43,745 nucleotides of DNA from Thermoguttaceae bacterium (lineage in GTDB: Bacteria > Planctomycetota > Planctomycetia > Pirellulales > Thermoguttaceae), in the NCBI GenBank assembly GCA_017408405.1, contig JAFQUP010000172.1:1-43745 (forward strand), given 5' to 3'. Position numbers and translations under genes: made by a program. Positions 36,987-43,745 of this stretch are shown one piece after another. Position 1 is the first letter of the stretch. Each line of letters begins with the position of its first letter. Under the pieces are notes generated by a model. That model made no database searches and had not been told where the DNA came from. It saw only the letters and a program-made list of their open reading frames with translations.

Positions 36987-38003
36987 ATGATGATTGAACC
37001 GGTTTTGAACGCGACCCTGATGATTTTTTTTCTGATTATTCTTGGAGGATTTCTGCGTCATATCAGAGTTTTGAGGCAGGAAGCGGACACGTCAACGATG
37101 AGTCTCTGTCTGAATGTCCTTTACCCATGCCTGATTTTCAGTAAAATCATGTCGGCACCGCTTAAAGAAAATCTTGCCGCATATGGGATGCTTCCAATTT
37201 TTGGATTCTGTTCAGTTCTTGCCGCGATGTTTGTCGTTCGTTTTTTTGTTGCGCTTCCCCAGTGGTTTACCCAATTGGAAAATGACGCGGAAAAACGTAC
37301 CTTTCTCAGTACTGCCTCCTTATTCAACTACGGATATGTTCCAATTCCAATCATTCAGTTTCTTTATCCGGATAAACCGGAATACGCGGCCGCGCTTTTT
37401 ATTTTTATTTTAGGGATAGAGCTTTCAGTATGGCTCTGCATCGTTCCCTATCTTGCCGGCGGTCTTCAAAAAGGGTGGTGGAAAAAGGTTTTGAGTACGC
37501 CGTTCCTGACGATTTTTTTGGCAATCTTTTTGAATCTTGCCGGTTTTCGAATGGGTGAAGATGGAAATATTCCGCAGTGCCTTGCCCGGACAATTGAAAG
37601 TATCGGTCTTGCGCAGATCACGATGCCGCTTATTTTTATCGGCGCCATGATTTTCGACCAGGTAGCGGAGCGTCATGTTGATTTCACGTGCTTCCGTACG
37701 TATGCTGTCATGGGGTGGACACTCTTTTTTCGGGCGTTTTTCTTTCCGGCACTAATGATTCTCGCGGCACTTTGTCTTCCGGGAAATCCGCTCCTCCAGC
37801 ACATTTTAGTGATTCAGGCTCCGATGCCAACGGCAATGCTCATCATTATGTTTACTCAAATTTATGGCGGCTCATCGAGCGTCGCGGCAATCGCGATTTT
37901 GACAACGAATCTTCTTACTCCGCTGATTGCTGTTTTCTGGATTCTGCTTGGAATGCGGCTTTTGGAAATGTTTCCCGCCGGAATTGGATTTTTATTAGGT
38001 TAA
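36987..38003 (+). CDS. AEC-family (auxin efflux carrier-like) transporter
   Basis: A 338-residue inner-membrane protein with about ten hydrophobic segments in two halves of five. It opens with VLNATLMIFFLIILGGFLRH and has SLFNYGYVPIPI and a late IQAPMPTAMLIIMFTQIYGG, patterns typical of AEC carriers. Bacterial members move malate, malonate and other small acids; the substrate here is not known. GGAAGG lies about 6 bases before ATG 36987; a second ATG follows at once. It starts 74 bases after the frameshifted glycosidase gene and might have shared its transcript. A hairpin at 38055 separates it from the convergent Cys-rich gene. Confidence 0.88.
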   Translation: MMIEPVLNATLMIFFLIILGGFLRHIRVLRQEADTSTMSLCLNVLYPCLIFSKIMSAPLKENLAAYGMLPIFGFCSVLAAMFVVRFFVALPQWFTQLENDAEKRTFLSTASLFNYGYVPIPIIQFLYPDKPEYAAALFIFILGIELSVWLCIVPYLAGGLQKGWWKKVLSTPFLTIFLAIFLNLAGFRMGEDGNIPQCLARTIESIGLAQITMPLIFIGAMIFDQVAERHVDFTCFRTYAVMGWTLFFRAFFFPALMILAALCLPGNPLLQHILVIQAPMPTAMLIIMFTQIYGGSSSVAAIAILTTNLLTPLIAVFWILLGMRLLEMFPAGIGFLLG

Positions 38004-38054
38004 TTAATTCTCAGGGATGAAGGAAATTACTGGGACAAAATTTAAAATTGAAAC

Positions 38055-38083
38055 GACCGACAGAAACAGCTTTCCTGTCGGTC
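38055..38083. terminator. Hairpin between convergent genes
   Basis: GACCGACAG and CTGTCGGTC form a perfect 9-bp stem with an 11-base loop. There is no clean T-run on the plus strand and a T-rich stretch on the minus strand. It probably ends one or both of the flanking genes. Confidence 0.6.
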
Positions 38084-38129
38084 ATTGGTTAGGCCCTATT
38101 GGGTGCTTTTTTCCACGTTCTTTTCAGGC

Positions 38130-38939
38130 TTAACGTCCGCAGCCGCAGTCGCCGGCAGGAAGAATCGCGGCAGTTCTGGAAAGATCTGTCGGACGAATCG
38201 ATTCATAATAAGCCGGTTTACCGCATACGGAAGAGCAGGCGGAATAAGCGGTCGGAGCGCAGAAATTCGGGACACAGCAACGCCAGGCTCTTCGCTGCAT
38301 CCAGCGGCAGCGGAATCCGCAATGTCTGGGTTCGGCACGGCAGACGGTTGCTCTGCAATAGTTCGTATCGCAGCAGCCCGGTTCACAGCATGCCGTATCG
38401 CAGCAGGCAGAATTGCTCCAATTGGAATTTCCCCAAACATTACGGTTTCCCCAAGTAGAAGTTCCGCAGGATTCGCAGCAGGAAACAGGCTCGCAGCAGC
38501 GGTGACGGCAGCGGAACCATCGATGACGGGTGCAGCCGCAGGCCGCGTATGATTCGCAGAAACAGCCGGTATCCTCGGCAATTTCCCGCGTTTCATATTC
38601 ACAGTCATCATTTTCGTCATTGATTGGCAGTTCTTCCGCTTGACGAGAATTCTTTTCGGAATCCTCCACCGTGACTTCTTCCATCACATCTTCCGAACCG
38701 TCATCGTTCTGTTTCGTGATTTTTGTGTCAGTGATTTTGGTATTTCCGTCATCTTCTGTTTCCGTGACGGCAATGATCTTTTCACCGACGGCTTCATTTG
38801 CCATTACCGAAACCGGCTGGGGATGTCCCGAGCGCAGCATCGAATTCGTGCGAAAAGCAGAGTCGGCAAATGCCAGATTCCAGGTACAGAAAATTCCTAG
38901 GAGTAAGAGGCAGATCGGCGCGAAATATTTTTTCATCAT
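38130..38939 (-). CDS. Exported cysteine-rich protein, function unknown
   Basis: A 269-residue protein with a Sec signal (MMKKYFAPICLLLLGIFCTW, cleavage near FA-DSA). The mature part has two contrasting halves. Residues about 40-120 are acidic and Thr/Glu/Asp-rich with almost no Cys. Residues about 113-269 hold some 28 Cys, many as CC pairs (SACCDTACCEPGCC), with Arg, Trp and Asn. The pattern suggests a compact disulfide-bonded or metal-binding surface protein, perhaps part of the wall or envelope. I recognise no family. GGAAGG lies about 7 bases before the start; Met2 (38936) is an equally possible start. It is transcribed after its own leader behind the terminator at 38991-39027. Confidence 0.75.
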   Translation of the reverse strand: MMKKYFAPICLLLLGIFCTWNLAFADSAFRTNSMLRSGHPQPVSVMANEAVGEKIIAVTETEDDGNTKITDTKITKQNDDGSEDVMEEVTVEDSEKNSRQAEELPINDENDDCEYETREIAEDTGCFCESYAACGCTRHRWFRCRHRCCEPVSCCESCGTSTWGNRNVWGNSNWSNSACCDTACCEPGCCDTNYCRATVCRAEPRHCGFRCRWMQRRAWRCCVPNFCAPTAYSACSSVCGKPAYYESIRPTDLSRTAAILPAGDCGCGR

Positions 38940-38990
38940 TTTGATCCTTCCATAAAAAAGACAAAAGTTCTTACCGTGGGCCGCGAGATA

Positions 38991-39027
38991 AAAAAATTGG
39001 CGGTGCTCATCTCGATCCCGCCAAATT
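38991..39027 (-). terminator. Intrinsic terminator after the DUF1571 gene
   Basis: On the minus strand AATTTGGCGG pairs with CCGCCAATTT and runs into seven Ts. It separates the DUF1571 gene from the Cys-rich gene. Confidence 0.88.
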
Positions 39028-39092
39028 ATAGTATGCGCGTCAACGGCATGATTGATGAAGTCTTCTGCTCAATCCGCGTTTTGCTTCAGACG

Positions 39093-40250
39093 TTATTTTT
39101 GAGATTCCCGAAATTCATACTCAGGATTTTTAATATCAAAATCGAAATCAGTAAAGCCTTCGTTGAGTTTAATATTTGAGTAGGAATATTCTTCCATTAA
39201 CGGAGTCTCTCCATTTTGTCCCCAGCCCCAGCTGACGAATTTGACAGGTAAGTTCATCTTCATATCCACAAAAATCTGGATTTTGTGAAATTGAGAGTTA
39301 AATTTTGAATTTGGATTGAAGACTTCCACGCAAACACATTCTTTTTCGTCAAGCAGCGTGTTAAAATATCGTACCGATACGTAATCTTCGTGAAGGTTTT
39401 TTTCTCCAAGCGCGGCAAGAAGTTTTGCCAGATTAAGTATTCCCAAATTCGTGATAGGATAACGATTTCCTTTCATCGCGAGTCGGCTTTCCGGGTCAAG
39501 CGACATCGTCCCGACCAGTGCCTCCAACCCGGTACCATGAGCCAGTAATTTTCCATCATTCGCGTTTTCCACGTAAATGACTTCCCGACCAGCCAGTTTG
39601 CGCGGTTTTTCAAATTTAAGATAGGCGCTGAACGGCTCATGACGAATTTTCGCGCTGATCAATTCCTTTTTACCGAGAATGCCATTGACTCTTTCCCGTT
39701 TGGAAATTGTGCAGGAGTAATCGCGCACATTGGATTCCATTTCGCGTATGACTTCTTTTGCCCATCGAATCGGCGCGGCAAGAGGTTCTTCGCCGTCAAT
39801 TGATCTGAACATTGGTGAAGAGGCCAGGGCAATCTGAAGATTTTTTTCATTATCTGAAACGGCGTTGCCTGTTTTTTCGACAGAATTGTCGAAGGGAATT
39901 GAAGTGCCCGCGACACTTTCATTCTGAATTTCGTGTTGGGCTTCGTGATTGCTGATTTCATTGATTTCAGCCACGATTTCCGCCGCGATTTCTTCTTCAA
40001 ATTTTTCCGATCTGAGCAGCTCTGCCGTTTCTTCCATCTGCTGATTTTCAAAAATCTCAGCGTCAAGAATGTCATCGAAGGAAAGCTCTTCCTCTTCCAC
40101 GGTGGAAATTTCAGTGTTGGAAACAGAATGCGGCATTTTACTTTCTGTTTCCAGGTCCACGAACTGCGCGGAAAGAGGATAAATGCCAGAGAAAAGAAAA
40201 AAAGATGCGAATCCCGAAAAACAAAACGTCCCCAAACGTTCGAACCGCAT
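39093..40250 (-). CDS. DUF1571-family exported protein
   Basis: A 385-residue protein with a Sec signal (FCFSGFASFFLFSGIYPLSAQ). Residues about 30-130 are very acidic and Glu-rich, probably disordered or coiled coil. The last 210 residues match the DUF1571 pattern: NVRDYSCTISKRERVNG, KIRHEPFSAYLKFEKP, GREVIYVENANDGKLLAHG, RYPITNLGI, and a C-terminal VKFVSWGWG. DUF1571 is found mainly in planctomycetes and is thought to have a LolA-like fold, so a role in carrying or holding lipids or envelope parts is possible but not shown. AAAGGA precedes ATG 40250. The gene is divergent from another exported protein at 40568. Confidence 0.85.
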   Translation of the reverse strand: MRFERLGTFCFSGFASFFLFSGIYPLSAQFVDLETESKMPHSVSNTEISTVEEEELSFDDILDAEIFENQQMEETAELLRSEKFEEEIAAEIVAEINEISNHEAQHEIQNESVAGTSIPFDNSVEKTGNAVSDNEKNLQIALASSPMFRSIDGEEPLAAPIRWAKEVIREMESNVRDYSCTISKRERVNGILGKKELISAKIRHEPFSAYLKFEKPRKLAGREVIYVENANDGKLLAHGTGLEALVGTMSLDPESRLAMKGNRYPITNLGILNLAKLLAALGEKNLHEDYVSVRYFNTLLDEKECVCVEVFNPNSKFNSQFHKIQIFVDMKMNLPVKFVSWGWGQNGETPLMEEYSYSNIKLNEGFTDFDFDIKNPEYEFRESQK

Positions 40251-40312
40251 GAAAAATTCCTTTTTTTGACTTTGGTTAAATCCTGTTAATAAAATGAGTA
40301 ATGAATAGATAG

Positions 40313-40341
40313 ACTATCGAAAAAAAAAGAGGTAAACTCAA
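40313..40341 (-). promoter_or_regulatory. Possible promoter for the DUF1571 gene
   Basis: On the minus strand TTGAGT, 17 bases, GATAGT. The start would lie near 40306, about 55 bases before the gene. The match is fair in an A/T-rich stretch. Confidence 0.45.
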
Positions 40342-40452
40342 GGGAACTTTTCTCTAAATTTTGAAAAATTCTCAATTTAACTCGTTTTTGTCTTCATTCA
40401 TTTCAAATGGGAAATTTTGAGGAATCATGCATAATTTTTTTATTTTTTCCTA

Positions 40453-40481
40453 TTTACTATTTTTTTAAAATATGCTATTCT
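40453..40481 (+). promoter_or_regulatory. Promoter for the secreted protein gene at 40568
   Basis: TTTACT, 17 bases, TATTCT with TG one base before it (extended -10). Transcription would start near 40488, which rules out a protein start at 40472. Confidence 0.6.
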
Positions 40482-40567
40482 GGGAAAAATTTGTGGCTGT
40501 TCTGGAAAAGACGGCATTTCACGAAGTATTTGCCATGCATTTTATTAAAATATTGAAATTAAACATC

Positions 40568-41416
40568 ATGAAAAATTTTCAAATTCTTTTTTTGTGTATT
40601 TGTTCCGCGATTTGGGGAATTGCCGCTGGAGCAGGCCAGGGTGGGGAAAGTGTTCATGCGCAAGATTTTTCACGTCCAAATGTTGGCGGGACTCTCTATG
40701 AGGAAAACGCGAATTTTCGGGTGAATTACAAAATTTTGGAAACAGCTGAATCCGCGATCGTTTCCTCTGGAAAAACTCTTTTTTGTGATGGAAACATTTA
40801 CGATTTCGTGGATAATTCTGATGAAGTCATTGTCTTTAATTCTAAAGCGAACAAAATTTATGTTTTGGACGTGAAGGAAAGAAAAAAATGGCAGGCTTCT
40901 CCGGAAGAGGTTGAAGAATATGTCTCAAAAATTTACCGGTGGGGGATGAGCCATCCGAAAGCGGAGATCCGACAGTATTTTCAGCCGGATTTCAAGATTA
41001 ACTATGAAGAAGAGAAAGAAGAGTATTCTTTTGTTTCTGAGAATTTCTCGTATTTCGTAACCCCCAAAAAACCTGAGAAGCCGGAATTTCTGGAAAAATA
41101 TCGTTATTTCGCTCGTTGGTCATGCCAAACGAACATGATGCTTTCACCTGGTTCAAAAACGCTTTACGCTCGTTCTGTCGTGAATGAAACGGTTTTTAAT
41201 GCCGGATTCATGATTGAGAGTCTCCAGCTTTCGATTAAAAACTCAAAGAATCCTTTTGCCAAACCTCTGGTACTCCTTTCTGAATATCAATATCTTCCGC
41301 GTTTAGTCGATAATGATTTAACGACCATTCGCCAGGTTGAAGACTATCTGGTTCTCTTCCGGGATGGAACGTTGGAGGATTTTCAGCAGAAACGTCTCGC
41401 CAAAGAGAAAAAATGA
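40568..41416 (+). CDS. Exported protein, possibly LolA-like, function unknown
   Basis: A 282-residue protein starting with a Sec signal (MKNFQILFLCICSAIWGIAA). The mature part begins near VHAQDFSRP. The beta-rich stretch FRVNYKILETAESAIVSSGK, LFCDGNIYDFVDNSDEVIVF and KIYVLDVKERKKW recalls the curved beta-sheet of LolA-type and related planctomycete proteins; this is inference. The tail is helical and basic. Start: ATG 40568 best fits a signal peptide. ATG 40535 is possible; 40472 lies within the promoter's -10 and is excluded. The ribosome site is weak. The gene is divergent from the DUF1571 gene, suggesting related envelope roles, and is followed by a terminator at 41447. Confidence 0.7.
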   Translation: MKNFQILFLCICSAIWGIAAGAGQGGESVHAQDFSRPNVGGTLYEENANFRVNYKILETAESAIVSSGKTLFCDGNIYDFVDNSDEVIVFNSKANKIYVLDVKERKKWQASPEEVEEYVSKIYRWGMSHPKAEIRQYFQPDFKINYEEEKEEYSFVSENFSYFVTPKKPEKPEFLEKYRYFARWSCQTNMMLSPGSKTLYARSVVNETVFNAGFMIESLQLSIKNSKNPFAKPLVLLSEYQYLPRLVDNDLTTIRQVEDYLVLFRDGTLEDFQQKRLAKEKK

Positions 41417-41446
41417 TGAGTTAATGATCCATTGGGTAAATTTCAT

Positions 41447-41491
41447 AAAAGACGCGGTGACGAAAATCTTGTTCCGCGTCTTTTATCTTTT
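41447..41491 (+). terminator. Intrinsic terminator after the gene at 40568
   Basis: AAAAGACGCGG pairs with CCGCGTCTTTT, an 11-bp stem followed by a T-rich run. It could act in both directions. Confidence 0.88.
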
Positions 41492-41590
41492 TTGAAGAGT
41501 GAATTAAAGGAATCCATGGTGTGAAAACCTGTTTTTGAAAAAAAAAGAAAACTTTTTTTTCAAAAAAATATTTTCTTTCTGCTCCCCCTC

Positions 41591-41619
41591 TTGAAGAATA
41601 ACGTGAAGTATGGTATCCT
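41591..41619 (+). promoter_or_regulatory. dhaK promoter with C tract and extended -10
   Basis: CCCCCTC directly before TTGAAG (-35), 17 bases including GAAGTATGG, then TATCCT (-10) with TG one base before it. The start would be near 41626, about 53 bases before dhaK. It is nearly the same as the dhaL promoter at 42869. Confidence 0.85.
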
Positions 41620-41678
41620 ATTGACTTGAAGTATTTTTTTCCACATAGTAATTTTTCCAAACTAATGGAGTATTAATC

Positions 41679-42695
41679 ATGGTCATGAAGAAATTCATCA
41701 ACGATCCCGCCAACCTCACCGCAGAACTGCTTGCCGGTCTTGAGATCACCTCCGGCGACATTATTTCTCTGGAAGCCGGCGATCTTGAGGAACGCAAGCT
41801 GGTCTGCCGCAAGGAAAAGAAATCCGAAGACAAAGTCGCCATCGTCACCCTCGGCGGTGCCGGTCACGAACCCGCGCTTTCCGGTTTCGTCGGAAAGGGA
41901 ATGCTCGACGTCAGCGTCGTCGGCGACATTTTCGCGGCTCCCGGTCCGATGGAAGTCGTTGAGGGACTCAAAATGGTCAACCGTCCAGCCGGTACTCTCC
42001 TCGTGACCTTGAATCACGCCGGTGACGTCCTCTCCAGCGACATGGCCCAGCAGATGGCTGCCGATTTCGGTCTTGAAAATATCGTGAACATCAACACGCA
42101 CGAAGACATCGCGCCGGGCGCAGACGCTCCGATTGAGGACCGCCGTGGTCTGGTCGGCTGTGTTCCGCTCATCAAAGTCGCTGGTGCTGCTGCCGAACGC
42201 GGCTGGAATCTGGACGAAGTCGTCCGCGTCGCCAACAAATTTAATGACAATATGGCGACTCTGGCTGTCGCTCTGAAGGGCGCGACCCATCCGTCCAACG
42301 GAATGGTCATCTCCGAGCTGGGCGATGACGAAATGGAGATCGGCATGGGACAGCACGGCGAAGCCGGTACCGGCCGCGGCAAGATGCTCTCCGCGGATGA
42401 GACCGTCGCCAAAATGCTCACTTCTCTCGTCGCTGCCGTCAAGGCTGAAAAGGGCGATAAAGTCCTCCTTCTGGTCAACGGTTCCGGTGCGACGACGATG
42501 ATGGAAATGCTCATCGTCGCCAATTCCGCGAAGAAATTCCTCGACGCCCAGGGAATCGAGCTGGCCGTCTGCAAAGCGGGCGAAATGCTCACCGTTCAGG
42601 AAACCGCCGGATTCCAGTTCCTGCTCGCCAAAGTCGATGATGAGATCCTCGATCTCTGGAACGATCCGTGCTGCACCCCGGCGTGGAGCTGGTGA
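41679..42695 (+). CDS. dhaK: Dihydroxyacetone kinase subunit DhaK-like
   Basis: A 338-residue Dak1-domain protein. In the family, the substrate carbonyl forms a hemiaminal with a His of DhaK and phosphate comes from DhaL. That His is H226 in GMGQHGEAG (usually GIHGEPG). The catalytic Asp is D116 in NHAGDVL. The phosphate/glycine region GGAGHEPALSGFVGKGMLDVSVVGDIF is present, with GGAG in place of GGGSG. The sequence is diverged enough that another ketose, such as a tetrulose, is possible. GGAG lies 8 bases before ATG 41679. Codons are strongly biased to C, pointing to high expression. A terminator and a second promoter separate it from dhaL; no DhaM or regulator is in the window. Confidence 0.9.
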   Translation: MVMKKFINDPANLTAELLAGLEITSGDIISLEAGDLEERKLVCRKEKKSEDKVAIVTLGGAGHEPALSGFVGKGMLDVSVVGDIFAAPGPMEVVEGLKMVNRPAGTLLVTLNHAGDVLSSDMAQQMAADFGLENIVNINTHEDIAPGADAPIEDRRGLVGCVPLIKVAGAAAERGWNLDEVVRVANKFNDNMATLAVALKGATHPSNGMVISELGDDEMEIGMGQHGEAGTGRGKMLSADETVAKMLTSLVAAVKAEKGDKVLLLVNGSGATTMMEMLIVANSAKKFLDAQGIELAVCKAGEMLTVQETAGFQFLLAKVDDEILDLWNDPCCTPAWSW

Positions 42696-42779
42696 TTGAT
42701 ACTTTTTCGGAGAACGCCTGAATATTAAGCTTCTCTTTCAGGGAAGCGAAGGCTTTTAAATCTTTCTGAAAAAACGTGA

Positions 42780-42817
42780 TTCCGGGAAATTTTTGAAGAT
42801 ATTTCCCGGAACTTTTT
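42780..42817 (+). terminator. Intrinsic terminator between dhaK and dhaL
   Basis: TTCCGGGAAAT pairs with ATTTCCCGGAA (11-bp stem, 10-base loop), followed by CTTTTT. It splits dhaK and dhaL into separate units. Confidence 0.88.
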
Positions 42818-42868
42818 AACGGATTCTGAAAATCCTGGAGAAATTTTTCACAAAGTTCGTGCCCCCCC

Positions 42869-42897
42869 TTGAAGAAACGGGGGAAGTATGGTATTCT
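42869..42897 (+). promoter_or_regulatory. dhaL promoter, near copy of the dhaK promoter
   Basis: CCCCCCC directly before TTGAAG (-35), 17 bases ending GAAGTATGG, then TATTCT (-10) with TG one base before it. The start would be near 42904, about 119 bases before dhaL, with a short leader ORF between. Confidence 0.88.
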
Positions 42898-42935
42898 AAA
42901 GAAATGGTATTAGTTTATTCAAGGAAGAAACAGAA

Positions 42936-42965
42936 ATGTTCATTTCCGGACTGCTTCGGGGATGA
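42936..42965 (+). CDS. Possible ten-codon leader ORF before dhaL
   Basis: AAGGAAG lies 8 bases before an ATG that encodes MFISGLLRG and then TGA. It is in the dhaL leader, 57 bases before dhaL. Its ribosome site is much better than that of dhaL. It is in the same frame as dhaL, but TGA and then TAA separate them. It may be a regulatory leader peptide, a remnant of an older start, or chance. Confidence 0.4.
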   Translation: MFISGLLRG

Positions 42966-43022
42966 CGGCGTTTGAATCCGCTTTTTGTTTTTTCTGTGGT
43001 TCCTTAATTTTTCATTAAAAAA

Positions 43023-43646
43023 ATGGCAATTTCACTCGAATCATTCGTTAATCGTTTTCGTAAATCATTCCAGCTGATCCGCGACAATGTTGAGACCCTC
43101 ACGAAACTCGACGCAGCCACCGGCGACGGTGACCACGGTGTCACGATGGTCCGCATTGTTGATAAGGCGGAAGCCGCAATCGAGACCAAAGGCTTTGGTG
43201 ATTTCGCTGCTCTTTTTAAGGCAATGGGCATGGGCGCCATGTCTGCCGGCGGCGGGTCTGCCGGACCGCTCATGGGGCAGTTTTTCATGGGATTGGCCAA
43301 CGGCATCCCCGCGGACGCGAACGAAATGGACACCGCGGCCGTCGCGAAGCTGATGGAAGCCGGATACCTCGGAATGTTCAAATTCTCCAAAGCGGAAGTT
43401 GGTGCCCGCACGATGATGGATGCGCTGAAACCGGGCGTTGACGCGCTCCTGGCTGCCGCGGAAGCGGGAAAAGACCTGGAAACGGCTCTGGCGGAAGCGC
43501 GTGACGCTGCTGTCGCCGGTGCGAAAGCCACGGAACAGATGCTCGCGAAATTCGGTCGTGCCCGCAATCTTGGCGACCGCGTTCTCGGAAGTGCCGATCC
43601 TGGCGCGACGAGCTGGAGTTTCATTTTCACGGGACTCTGCGAGTAA
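43023..43646 (+). CDS. dhaL: Dihydroxyacetone kinase subunit DhaL-like
   Basis: A 207-residue Dak2-domain protein, the nucleotide-binding partner of DhaK. The Mg/ADP-binding aspartates D30, D35 and D37 (LDAATGDGDHG) are at the same positions as in E. coli DhaL. The GGGSAGPLMGQFFMG segment (the nucleotide cover) and the late GDRVLGSADPGA loop are present. Without DhaM in view it may use ATP directly or depend on a PTS protein elsewhere; sequence alone does not decide. No Shine-Dalgarno site is visible before ATG 43023; the nearest good one serves the ten-codon leader. Codon use is C-biased like dhaK. No terminator is seen before the window ends at 43745. Confidence 0.92.
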   Translation: MAISLESFVNRFRKSFQLIRDNVETLTKLDAATGDGDHGVTMVRIVDKAEAAIETKGFGDFAALFKAMGMGAMSAGGGSAGPLMGQFFMGLANGIPADANEMDTAAVAKLMEAGYLGMFKFSKAEVGARTMMDALKPGVDALLAAAEAGKDLETALAEARDAAVAGAKATEQMLAKFGRARNLGDRVLGSADPGATSWSFIFTGLCE

Positions 43647-43745
43647 AGAATGCTTTGAATGCAGCTTGCACCTAAAAAACAGAGGACTTGAGATTTTAGT
43701 ATTGCCAAACCATCAGTCTCCCTATGGAAACGTATTTTTCTATGG

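Noticed and set aside
41535..41565. A-run/T-run hairpin as an extra terminator before dhaK
   Set aside because: It is a simple A/T tract pairing in a very A/T-rich stretch; the clear terminator is at 41447-41491.

Overview
The window is about 44 kb of chromosome that looks like a member of the Planctomycetota, probably a Pirellulales-type and possibly anaerobic or host-associated lineage. This is inferred from gene content: a DUF1571 protein, an SHD1-like/caspase/SUMF1 fusion, small zinc-ribbon proteins, a Tat-type Gfo/Idh/MocA oxidoreductase, a DUF5107-TPR protein, very large secreted VWA and glycosidase-like proteins, and a clostridial-type 2[4Fe-4S] ferredoxin. There is no insertion sequence, phage, CRISPR array or rRNA.

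Layout. 1-266: a perfect 133-bp tandem duplication, each unit carrying tRNA-Asp(GTC). 487-2283 (-): purE and holB. 2485-7438 (+): a very large secreted protein and an ApbE-like flavin transferase with an altered motif. 7579-10001: two divergent zinc-ribbon proteins. 10118-10696: thpR. 11127-15101: a 1324-residue secreted VWA protein. 15202-17877: a YfcE/MJ0936-type phosphodiesterase, infC and a GT2 glycosyltransferase. 18148-21138: a decayed DUF5107-TPR gene. 21242-25099 (-): a secreted multidomain glycosidase-like protein. 25524-26839 (-): a frameshifted Gfo/Idh/MocA gene behind a long leader. 27482-29293: the secreted caspase/SUMF1 protein. 29534-30646 (-): an EamA transporter. 30959-31129: a 56-residue ferredoxin. 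31510-34254: acnA. 34392-36912: a frameshifted glycosidase-like gene. 36987-38003: an AEC transporter. 38130-40250 (-): a cysteine-rich exported protein and a DUF1571 protein. 40568-41416: a secreted protein divergent from the DUF1571 gene. 41679-43646: dhaK and dhaL.

How it fits together. The housekeeping genes (holB, purE, infC, acnA, tRNA-Asp) are scattered singly. Most of the rest codes for exported proteins. The three broken genes are all linked to sugar or accessory metabolism. Two carry a single-base frameshift that could be real or a sequence error; the DUF5107 gene carries several independent lesions and is clearly decayed. acnA, ferredoxin, dhaK and dhaL favour C-ending codons and have strong promoters, so triose (dihydroxyacetone-type) phosphorylation may be a major activity.

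The most useful regulatory observation is a recurring promoter form: a C (or G) tract next to the -35, a 16-17 base spacer, and often a TG one base before the -10. It is seen before tRNA-Asp, infC, ferredoxin, acnA, dhaK and dhaL. The dhaK and dhaL promoters are near copies of each other. dhaL also has a ten-codon leader ORF with a good ribosome site, while dhaL itself has none that I can see.
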